Origin: Bacteroidales bacterium
GTDB lineage: Bacteria; Bacteroidota; Bacteroidia; Bacteroidales; Dysgonomonadaceae
Assembly: GCA_012728155.1 (NCBI GenBank)
Contig: JAAYFR010000206.1
Coordinates: 1-5,931, forward strand
DNA length: 5,931 nt
Direction: 5' to 3'
Shown here: piece by piece, positions 1 to 5,931 of the stretch
Layout of the letters: each line of letters opens with the position of its first letter
Position numbering within the stretch: the stretch's first letter is position 1
Position numbers and translations under genes: made by a program
The notes under the pieces: generated by a model
Database searches by the model: none
What the model was told of the DNA's origin: nothing
The model's input: the letters and a program-made list of their open reading frames with translations, nothing else

Positions 1-805
1 CACCCAAATATTCAGGCAGCCGTTGTAATACAGACAATTTCACATTGGATCTTACCGTGATCTTCAGCCTTTCATTCTGTCCGCGTTTAGTGGTCACCAA
101 TACCACACCGTTGGCACCCCGTACCCCGTACACGGCGGTGGCGGAGGCATCCTTCAGTATGGAGAACGATTCGATGTCCGCCGGATCGATCTGGCTCAAT
201 GTGCTTTCCAGTCCGTCGACCAATACCAAGGCGCCACTGCTGGCACCGAACGTACCGATACCGCGGATCCAGAATTCGGAAATATTTTTTCCCGGTTCAC
301 CACTGGTCTGCAATGAGATTACTCCGGGAATACGTCCTCCCATCATATTATTAATGGATGTGGCCGGAGTCTGTATTTCGTTTACATTTACCGAAGTTAC
401 AGCACCTACCACGCTTATCTTACGTTGTGTCGTACCCATAGCGGTAATCACGACCTCATCGAGTTCACTGGAGGTTTGCTCCATCGTTATTTTCAGATTG
501 GATTTTGCCTCCTTGACCATGTACTCTATCTTGTCGTATCCCACATAAGAGAAAACCAGGATATCCCCTGAGGATGCCTTTATGGAAAATTTCCCGTCGA
601 TATCTGTAATCCATCCTGTTCCCGGACGGTCTTTCAGGAAAATGGTGACGCCAATCAATGCTTCCCCATGTTCATCTTCCACCACACCGTTTAGCGTGAG
701 ATTATTGTCTTGTGCATGGAGCATAGCGGTAGAACAGATTACCAGCAATCCACCCAGAATCCATTTCAAAAGCGAATGTTTTGTCATATTCTTATTTTTC
801 ATCAT
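1..805 (-). CDS. SusC/RagA-family TonB-dependent outer-membrane receptor, N-terminal part (partial)
   Basis: This is the N-terminal 268 codons of a SusC-like receptor; the family is usually about 1000 residues, so the C-terminal beta-barrel lies beyond the left edge. SusC proteins import oligosaccharides across the outer membrane using TonB energy, with a SusD lipoprotein as lid. Visible in order: a signal peptide (residues 1-32, basic start, hydrophobic core, ending LHAQ); a carboxypeptidase-regulatory-like beta-sandwich (about 36-108, with GVTIFLKD, TDIDGKFSI and SYVGY); the family linker LDEVVITAMGT (115-125); and the plug domain (about 130-242) with GGRIPGV, WIRGIGTFG, LVLVDGLE and the signature LKDASATAVYGVRGANGVV. 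The start is the first of two adjacent ATGs, 2 bp after the preceding stop, which suggests translational coupling; ATG at 787 is an alternative. No Shine-Dalgarno is seen, as is usual in this phylum. A SusD gene is expected next, outside the window. The family call is very secure; the substrate is unknown. Confidence 0.96.
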   Translation of the reverse strand, partial: MMKNKNMTKHSLLKWILGGLLVICSTAMLHAQDNNLTLNGVVEDEHGEALIGVTIFLKDRPGTGWITDIDGKFSIKASSGDILVFSYVGYDKIEYMVKEAKSNLKITMEQTSSELDEVVITAMGTTQRKISVVGAVTSVNVNEIQTPATSINNMMGGRIPGVISLQTSGEPGKNISEFWIRGIGTFGASSGALVLVDGLESTLSQIDPADIESFSILKDASATAVYGVRGANGVVLVTTKRGQNERLKITVRSNVKLSVLQRLPEYLG

Positions 806-807
806 TT

Positions 808-2172
808 TTACTGAATCGTTAACTTACGGATCGCACTGTTATAGTAGTCGGTTATATAGAGTGTCCCTTCTTCGTCGATCTTCATACCCCAAAAACGGTC
901 GAACATTGCTATTTCAGGATCGCCGTCGACATATCCATTTTTACGTGGTATACCGGCAATGGTGGAGACGATGCCATCGGTGGAGATACGCCGCACGCAG
1001 AAGTTGTCGGTGTCGCCCACGTAGAGGTTGGCATCCTTGTCGAAGCATATCTGACAGGGATTGTTGAATTCTGCCATTTCCTTCGGCCCGTCGGCATGCC
1101 CTTTGATACCCGACCCTGCAAATACATCTATTTGATGGGTAATCATGTTCAGAGTATATATCCTGTCCGTCCCCGGGATCGGTCCATCTTTAGGATTCAT
1201 GGAAGAGGGATTGACAAAATAGAGCATGTGCTTCTCAATCGGGTGGAAAGCCAGATAGACCTGTATTTTTCCGCCCACCACATCCTTGAGGATACCTTTC
1301 TTCACCAATGAGGCCACTTTGGTCTTGGGGTTCATCTTGATCAGTTCACCGTCGGTGCTGATAGTATAGAGCATACTGTCGATAGGGCTTACTGCGAAAG
1401 AGTATTTACCGAGTATGTTGAAATCTTCGCCTGGTTCTTTGGTGAGGATAATCCTTCTCGGCGTCCATTGCTGTTCGGGATCGAACGCGAAGAAATAGGG
1501 CATGTTGTTGATCGGAAAGTAGATCACTTCGCCCTTGGCATCGGTACAGCCCGACATCATCTCACCCTGGGAGGCATTCGAGGAGGGTAAGCTCATCAGT
1601 GTCTGTACCGTGTTACGTTCTTCGTTGATCAGGCGGGCACGGATGGGCCACTCACCCACGATGATGTTCTTCTCCTTGTCTATTGCGAGATAGAATGGAT
1701 TGTAGAAGCGGGCATCCACCAACGTGCCATCCAAGGTTTTCCGCTCTTCGGGAATACCCGACAGGGTGAATACTTGTACCCTCGTTTTGTAGTAAAAGGG
1801 TTGGTCGTATTGTAACGAGTCTTCGCCGATCGCCACCGAGATGGTGCAGGTGTCGCCCGGAAGGCGCGGTGCCAACACATAGGCAAGGTCGCCGATTGTC
1901 TTGACCACCTTGGCCTGCTTCCTGTTGAAGTAAACTCTCAATTGAGTGTTGTCGTTACCAAAGTTTTTACCTTTGATAATGACTTGCTCGGCCATGCCTC
2001 CCGTTTCAGGATAAAATTCCGAAAGTACCACAGGTTTTGTCGGATCATAGGGGTCACCATTGATTCCTTCATCTGTCTCCTTGTCTTTGCACGATATACA
2101 AAACACAAGCAGTATCAACATAATCGCTCTGATATGCCGATACCAAATCTTCTTAGTGATTTCAATTTTCAT
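808..2172 (-). CDS. Surface lipoprotein with IPT/TIG domain and NHL repeats, probable glycan-binding protein
   Basis: This is a complete 454-residue protein. The N-terminus has a basic stretch and a hydrophobic core (MLILLVFCISC); Cys28 is the likely lipidation site. The -3 residue of the lipobox is Cys, which is atypical. The following KDKETDE resembles the acidic export signal that sends Bacteroidota lipoproteins to the cell surface. Residues ~46-128 form an IPT/TIG immunoglobulin-like fold (VLSEFYPETGGMAEQVIIKGKNFG). The rest looks like an NHL-type beta-propeller: clear repeats lie near 148-183, 359-408 and 414-453 (YVGDTDNFCVRRIS, YITDYYNSAIRKLTI, each preceded by a DG...F/N module), with weaker blades between. 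TIG/NHL lipoproteins recur beside SusC/SusD genes, and a surface glycan-binding role is the usual inference. No catalytic motif is recognised, so an NHL-type lyase or a structural role cannot be excluded. It probably shares a transcript with the SusC-like gene, which starts 2 bp after its stop. Confidence 0.88.
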   Translation of the reverse strand: MKIEITKKIWYRHIRAIMLILLVFCISCKDKETDEGINGDPYDPTKPVVLSEFYPETGGMAEQVIIKGKNFGNDNTQLRVYFNRKQAKVVKTIGDLAYVLAPRLPGDTCTISVAIGEDSLQYDQPFYYKTRVQVFTLSGIPEERKTLDGTLVDARFYNPFYLAIDKEKNIIVGEWPIRARLINEERNTVQTLMSLPSSNASQGEMMSGCTDAKGEVIYFPINNMPYFFAFDPEQQWTPRRIILTKEPGEDFNILGKYSFAVSPIDSMLYTISTDGELIKMNPKTKVASLVKKGILKDVVGGKIQVYLAFHPIEKHMLYFVNPSSMNPKDGPIPGTDRIYTLNMITHQIDVFAGSGIKGHADGPKEMAEFNNPCQICFDKDANLYVGDTDNFCVRRISTDGIVSTIAGIPRKNGYVDGDPEIAMFDRFWGMKIDEEGTLYITDYYNSAIRKLTIQ

Positions 2173-2305
2173 AGGTATGAATGTAAAATGTTCAATTCTC
2201 GTTACTTATTATTTTTTATTTAAGTGTTTGATTTTTATTTGTTTACGCAATTTGTTTCATTTCTTTTTTAAGGCTGAAAGTTGTTTCCTGAACGGAATAT
2301 TGCAC

Positions 2306-2319
2306 TAAGCAATTGCTTA
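2306..2319. promoter_or_regulatory. Perfect 14-bp palindrome, possible operator
   Basis: The sequence TAAGCAATTGCTTA is identical on both strands. It lies just downstream of the candidate -7 element with respect to minus-strand transcription, about 135 bp before the start of the TIG/NHL gene. A twofold-symmetric site there could bind a dimeric regulator, or form a short hairpin with an AATT loop in the leader RNA. It is not followed by a U run in the transcribed direction, so it is not a terminator. The function is inferred from symmetry and position only. Confidence 0.3.
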
Positions 2320-2340
2320 AAAATATTATATTATATAATA

Positions 2341-2348
2341 CAAAATTA
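2341..2348 (-). promoter_or_regulatory. Candidate Bacteroides-type -7 promoter element
   Basis: The minus strand reads TAATTTTG, an exact match to TAnnTTTG, the -7 consensus of the Bacteroides primary sigma factor. No TTTG is seen at the usual -33 distance (about 19-21 bp upstream), so the promoter is incomplete by consensus. If real, transcription would start near 2334, leaving a leader of about 160 nt before the ATG at 2172. The region is very AT-rich, so a chance match is quite possible. Confidence 0.3.
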
Positions 2349-2414
2349 TTTTGATTATTGACTATGAAGGTATAAAAAATGATATTTTTGATAAGTAAAA
2401 TGATATTATCGTTT

Positions 2415-4375
2415 TTATTTTTTTGTTGTGATCACGACTCCGTTTGCCACGGGACGTTGTGGGTTATCGGATGGTTTGTTGACGGTGACACCGTTCACGA
2501 TCATGGTGGAAGAACCTCCTCCGTCGATGTTTAGTCCGGTATGGGCGCCCAAGGCCTTGAGGATGGCACCTGCCTGACCGGTGGTTACCCCGGCAGAGTA
2601 ATTGGTTTGACGTCCGTCAATCACAAGGAGATATACTTTTTTCCGGTCTTGCGAATAACCGATAACAGTACGTGGATGTGCTTCACCCCATGTTTCGGAT
2701 ATCACTCCATTTTGCAGCATGGGACGTTCGGTATGTATTCCAATAGCGCTTAATTTCTTGTCGTTGACTGTATTTCCATTAACCTTTACCTCGGTAGTGA
2801 TCTCTATTTCATCTCCCACTTGTAAGGTGGAGAGAAACTGTTTGGATCCGTTGTCTAACCCGGGAGCCGTGGGGTTACCCACTAAGATGGCACCCTCACC
2901 GTTGAACCGTTTGCCACCGTAATCAGGAAGGGTTGATCCTACACCTGCCAGCCGTGTTTCCACATCATATTCGATCGCGGTAACAGTAAATTTCATCGCC
3001 TCATTCACCTTCCATCCATTTTTTGGGTAGGAAAGAGATACCATCGTACTGGGATAGGGAGACCATGCCAGCGTAGAGTCGAGAGCTTGTGTTTGATCCT
3101 TTCTATAATCGAGAAAAGAGAAGGCCTCATTGCTGAACAATACCAGTTCTCCCGGCTTGGCAGGATGTTTGTGCGGCGTGGTCGGATTTACGACATCCCG
3201 GGCAAAACTGTTGATATTTGACAGCGTCATTGTTGTGGCTCCGATTTTCACATTTCCAGAGAAGGAGATGGTGTTGGCAAAATCGGGAAGTTTATCATCT
3301 TTGATTATCAATGCTTTATTATGAATGGTAGGAATTATGTCAGTAAAGGGTGTCTCGATAATCTTGCCGTGCTTCACCTCCATGCCATGGGGGCGGCGTC
3401 TTTGATATGCGCCATAATTCCCTTCGGTGTTTTTATTCAATACTTCCGGGAGATTGGCATCAAGCACATAAAAGTCACCGTTGGTCATCGCTACCGGCTT
3501 ACGTCCAGATGCTTCCATCACTGTTGTCTCTTTGTTGAATGCATTGACAGGACTTTCCCGGTTGCTATTATTTGCATTGATCATGGCAGTCCATACCTCG
3601 AGCCTATTTTCCGGATAGGTGAGATCTACCTCCACAGAGTGTACTACCAATCCTTTGCCAAAGCTGTTAAACTCGTTGACACACTCCGGTATGGAGAATT
3701 TAAAAAAGCTGATTCCTTGATCCTTTATCTGGTAATCGAGCGTGTCCACCGAGTAGCTGGTAGTACCGATCACGATACGTAAAGTATGGATAACGGTGAC
3801 GGGTATTTCCTTTTTTATATCATTCGATTTTACCGTAATGATGGTCGTTCCTTTTGCTTTTGCGGAGACAACTCCCGCGGAGTTGACAGTGGCAATATTC
3901 TCATCAGCCGATTTCCATTCGAAAGAAAATCCTTCGGCATTTGCGGGTTCAGGCTTTGCTGTTACCTTTGTAGATTGTCCAACTTCAATTGAAATGGTTT
4001 CAGGAGTTACCGTGATCCCGGTCAAAGGAATACGCTTGTCGACGATGGTAACGGGTATTTTTTTTGTTATGGCGGTACTTTTTTTCGCACTTACGGTTAT
4101 CTCTGCTGTGCCAGCCGATTCTCCCTTGACCATGCCGGAGCGGGATATTGTGGCAATTTGTGTATTACTGGAACTCCACTCGAAAGGAAGTTCGGCAGGA
4201 TCCGCATTCTGTGGTACCGGATTGGCTTTGATATACTGGGTTTCACCTATCCCTATCTCAACCTTTTCGGGCGTAATCTCGATTGCTCTCAAGGTAGCCG
4301 AGGATTCATCGTCTCCCTTACAACTGACAGTTAAGAAAATCTGTAAACAGATAACTAATAATAGGTTTTTTTCAT
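2415..4375 (-). CDS. BIG2-domain phosphodiester glycosidase (NAGPA family), lipoprotein signal out of frame with its ATG
   Basis: The NAGPA family (N-acetylglucosamine-1-phosphodiester alpha-N-acetylglucosaminidase and bacterial relatives) hydrolyses sugar-phosphate diester bonds. Counting from the in-frame TTG at 4292 (625 codons), residues ~3-84 and ~89-168 are two tandem bacterial Ig-like (BIG2) domains, each opening I-P-E and containing a W...ATI/V...G motif. A linker leads to the catalytic region, with AMTNGDFY (268-275), HPRTVIGY (539-546), VYLLVIDGRQ, NIDGGGSSTM (588-597) and the closing RPVANGVV, all typical of the family. TTG is unlikely to be the true start: the same frame continues upstream into a hydrophobic lipoprotein signal ending FLTVSC (Cys codon 4322-4320) followed by KGDDE. 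The only plausible ATG (4375) is one base out of frame with it, separated by an A7 run; read directly it gives MKKTYY and a stop. An A8 run would give an intact lipoprotein starting MKKNLLLV. So the gene is either frameshifted, uses a non-ATG start (in-frame CTG at 4385), or reflects a sequence error. It lies ~57 bp after the rhamnosidase. Confidence 0.85.
4366..4372 (-). other. A7 homopolymer at which the reading frame breaks
   Basis: Seven As on the minus strand follow the ATG at 4375-4373 directly. As written, translation from this ATG stops at the TAG at 4357-4355. Insertion of one A would join the ATG to the frame encoding the lipoprotein signal and the whole phosphodiester glycosidase. 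Short A runs are common sites of sequencing error, replication slippage and RNA-polymerase slippage; the sequence alone does not say which applies. Confidence 0.75.
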
Positions 4376-4432
4376 GTTTTTTCAGCGTTAAATTGTAGTT
4401 AGTTATTGACTTGGAAGGTTATCGTTATTGTT

Positions 4433-5931
4433 TCAACGAATAATTTTTATCTCCTTCGGTGCATCAATTTCGCTTTTTATTTTTCCATCTGCTTGTTTCA
4501 CATGTTTCACTGTTACAATACCGTACGGAGTAGGGAATGTGCCTTCGGCAAAAGAAAGATCGCCCAGATTGGATTGTACCCGGATTACTTTAGCACCGGG
4601 TTCCAAGACCTGGATACCCAGTACGTGTGTTGTCAACCATGCTGTGGGACCGGATGCCCAACCATGGCAAAGACTTGCCCTGAGGCCAACATAACAATGA
4701 TCTCCCCCGTCGGCGTGGATATTGAATTTCGAGGGTTCGGGCAGTTGGTCGATAGGAGTGGCATTCACGCGGGTGGCGTAGTTGAAGTCTTCCCAGAAGG
4801 TGGTGGCACCTAAATCGAGCATTGCTCCCCAGTAGTCAGAGATGATATTCATAGCTTCCTTGTATTTACCGTCCTTGGCCAATGCCTCCAGCATATAATA
4901 GCCGTAGAATGTCGCGAAATCATTGGCTCCGTTGTTGAGTATGACTGGAGAAGCCTTGTCGGGGGAAAGTATGCCCGCCAGAGCGAGTAATGAGGCGGCC
5001 TGCTTATTGCCATGATCGACCGGACGATGTTTCTTCAATGTTTCGGATGTCTTTGCGCATAGTTTATTGAGTTCCCTGTCATTTAACCATCCGGCAATAT
5101 CTTTTCCCGCTTCCATGGCCATAAGCATTAGGGACTGGAGTCCGGAATGAATAATACCCTCTTGTTTTGCCGTAGGCCAATCAAGGAAGCGTCCTCCATC
5201 AAGATTCTCCTTTCCGTTTTTATCTATTTTTGAAATGATCTGATCTACTAACTGGTTGAGATAGAATTGTTGTGCTTTTAAATAGTCCAGGTCTCCATTA
5301 TAGAGGTAAAGATCGCGATGGGCAATGATCCACCACAGTGAGTAGGAAGAAATCCCGTTCATCCATCCAGGTAGGGGAGTGGTATCCCTTCCGAAATCAA
5401 GACTTTTTTTCACCACTTCCTGATCACCGAATACGGTGTTGATGGTCATGATCTCCGGATGTATGTCGCCCAGCCAGACTAAACGGTCTCTTTTTATTCC
5501 GTCCCACAGGTATTCCTGCATATTCAGGTGGACGGTATACGCACCTGTTTCCCATATTCTGTTAAGTCGTTCGTTGTCGCATTTGAATGAACCCAGATAA
5601 GGGATATCCCTGTATCGGAAGATTCCTCTTACTGACCGTATCGGTAAATCGACATCCTTGTCCAGGAGATCTATCCGTACGAAGCGGAATCCGGAGTTCC
5701 CCACTTCGACAGTTCCCAGCCAAGGTATCTCCAATGTATAATCCCTTAAGGAGTGGTCATTTGTGGCCGAATTCATCCCCGGCACACTGTTGTCTATCGC
5801 ATTGCTCATCGCCTCGGAAACCGATTCTCCTAAGCGGATACGAACTTTCAGTGCTTTCTTTTCACCCCTTATGGCAGCGGCTATTTCTATTCCTCCATAT
5901 ATTTCCGTTCCGAAATCCAGTAATACGGATG
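4433..5931 (-). CDS. GH78-family alpha-L-rhamnosidase, C-terminal part (partial)
   Basis: The frame is open through the right edge, so this is the C-terminal ~498 codons of a larger enzyme; the ATG at 5809 is internal. GH78 enzymes remove terminal alpha-L-rhamnose by an inverting mechanism. The visible start (LLDFGTEIYGGIEI, RIRLGES, residues ~2-39) is the beta-sandwich that precedes the catalytic domain. It is followed by GFRFVRID, the entry strand FRYRDIPYLGSF, and the (alpha/alpha)6 barrel. The barrel carries the acidic motif DGIKRDRLVWLGD (coordinates 5503-5465) and ATTFWEDF, whose Glu (codon 4792-4790) matches the position of the GH78 general base. HGWASGPTAWL and a short C-terminal beta domain (LGDLSFAEGTFPTPYGIVTV) complete the family pattern. 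No frame break is seen. Asp replaces the more usual Glu in the R-E-R part of the acidic motif. Localisation cannot be judged without the N-terminus. The next gene begins ~57 bp downstream, probably in the same transcript. Confidence 0.92.
   Translation of the reverse strand, partial: SVLLDFGTEIYGGIEIAAAIRGEKKALKVRIRLGESVSEAMSNAIDNSVPGMNSATNDHSLRDYTLEIPWLGTVEVGNSGFRFVRIDLLDKDVDLPIRSVRGIFRYRDIPYLGSFKCDNERLNRIWETGAYTVHLNMQEYLWDGIKRDRLVWLGDIHPEIMTINTVFGDQEVVKKSLDFGRDTTPLPGWMNGISSYSLWWIIAHRDLYLYNGDLDYLKAQQFYLNQLVDQIISKIDKNGKENLDGGRFLDWPTAKQEGIIHSGLQSLMLMAMEAGKDIAGWLNDRELNKLCAKTSETLKKHRPVDHGNKQAASLLALAGILSPDKASPVILNNGANDFATFYGYYMLEALAKDGKYKEAMNIISDYWGAMLDLGATTFWEDFNYATRVNATPIDQLPEPSKFNIHADGGDHCYVGLRASLCHGWASGPTAWLTTHVLGIQVLEPGAKVIRVQSNLGDLSFAEGTFPTPYGIVTVKHVKQADGKIKSEIDAPKEIKIIR

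Larger units (their letters stand above)
2173..2414. other. AT-rich intergenic region, leader of the TIG/NHL-SusC unit
   Basis: This is a 242-bp gap without a credible gene, much richer in A and T than the flanking coding sequence. It holds a candidate -7 promoter element, a perfect 14-bp palindrome and an 11-bp direct repeat. I see no GC-rich hairpin with a T run after the upstream gene, so no intrinsic terminator can be called. Its length contrasts with the 2-bp and ~57-bp gaps elsewhere in the cluster, which suggests that a second transcription start lies here. Confidence 0.6.

Noticed and set aside
45..548. 167-codon open frame on the plus strand
   Set aside because: It is antisense to the unmistakable SusC plug and linker region and shows no domain of its own.
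582..1067. 161-codon open frame on the plus strand
   Set aside because: It spans the junction of two well-supported minus-strand genes and turns into an Arg/Cys-rich sequence typical of an out-of-frame reading.
1942..2308. Short plus-strand frames running into the intergenic gap
   Set aside because: They begin antisense to the TIG domain and continue into AT-rich sequence that reads as Phe/Ile-rich low complexity; there is no support for a real small protein.
2390..2414. Possible terminator after the glycosidase gene
   Set aside because: Only a 5-bp A/T stem (GATAA/TTATC) is visible, with no GC pairs and no properly placed U run on the transcribed strand.
4290..4292. TTG at 4292 as the true start of the glycosidase
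   Set aside because: It would discard a well-formed lipoprotein signal and Cys immediately upstream in the same frame, and would begin directly at the first strand of an Ig domain with no export signal.
3796..4398. 200-codon open frame on the plus strand
   Set aside because: It lies wholly antisense to the BIG2 domains and signal peptide of the glycosidase gene, has no recognisable domain, and its composition is what antisense reading of a beta-rich protein gives.
5807..5809. ATG at 5809 as the start of the rhamnosidase
   Set aside because: The frame is open for 40 more codons to the window edge and encodes a typical GH78 beta-sandwich segment (LLDFGTEIYGGIEI), so this Met is internal.
1..5931. 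CRISPR arrays, tRNA/rRNA genes, insertion sequences or phage genes
   Set aside because: No regularly spaced repeats, cloverleaf or rRNA-like sequence, transposase motif or terminal inverted repeats were seen on either strand.

Overview
The window looks like part of a glycan-utilisation locus (polysaccharide utilisation locus, PUL) of a Bacteroidota bacterium, most likely order Bacteroidales. The reasons are a SusC/RagA-type TonB-dependent receptor, two putative lipoproteins with acidic residues just after the lipidated cysteine (typical of surface-exported Bacteroidota lipoproteins), no clear Shine-Dalgarno sequences, and an AT-rich intergenic region with one exact match to the Bacteroides -7 promoter motif TAnnTTTG. 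The genus cannot be fixed from this sequence.

All four recognisable genes lie on the minus strand, so transcription runs from high to low coordinates. In that order they are: (1) 5931-4433, the C-terminal ~498 codons of a GH78-type alpha-L-rhamnosidase, cut by the right edge; (2) about 4375-2415, a two-Ig-domain (BIG2) phosphodiester glycosidase (NAGPA family), whose lipoprotein signal peptide is one base out of frame with its only plausible ATG because of an A7 run; (3) a 242-bp AT-rich gap (2414-2173) with a candidate promoter and a perfect 14-bp palindrome; (4) 2172-808, a lipoprotein with an IPT/TIG domain and NHL-type repeats; (5) 805-1, the first 268 codons of a SusC-like receptor, starting 2 bp after the previous stop and cut by the left edge. 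The partner SusD would be expected beyond position 1 and is not visible.

Read together, the genes suggest capture and breakdown of a rhamnose-containing glycan that may carry a sugar-phosphodiester linkage. The TIG/NHL lipoprotein would bind at the cell surface, the SusC-like porin would import, and the GH78 and NAGPA-type enzymes would cleave. The family assignments are well supported by motifs. The substrate is inference. The most notable features are the homopolymer frame break in the NAGPA-type gene and the unusual pairing of a phosphodiester glycosidase with a rhamnosidase in a SusC locus.
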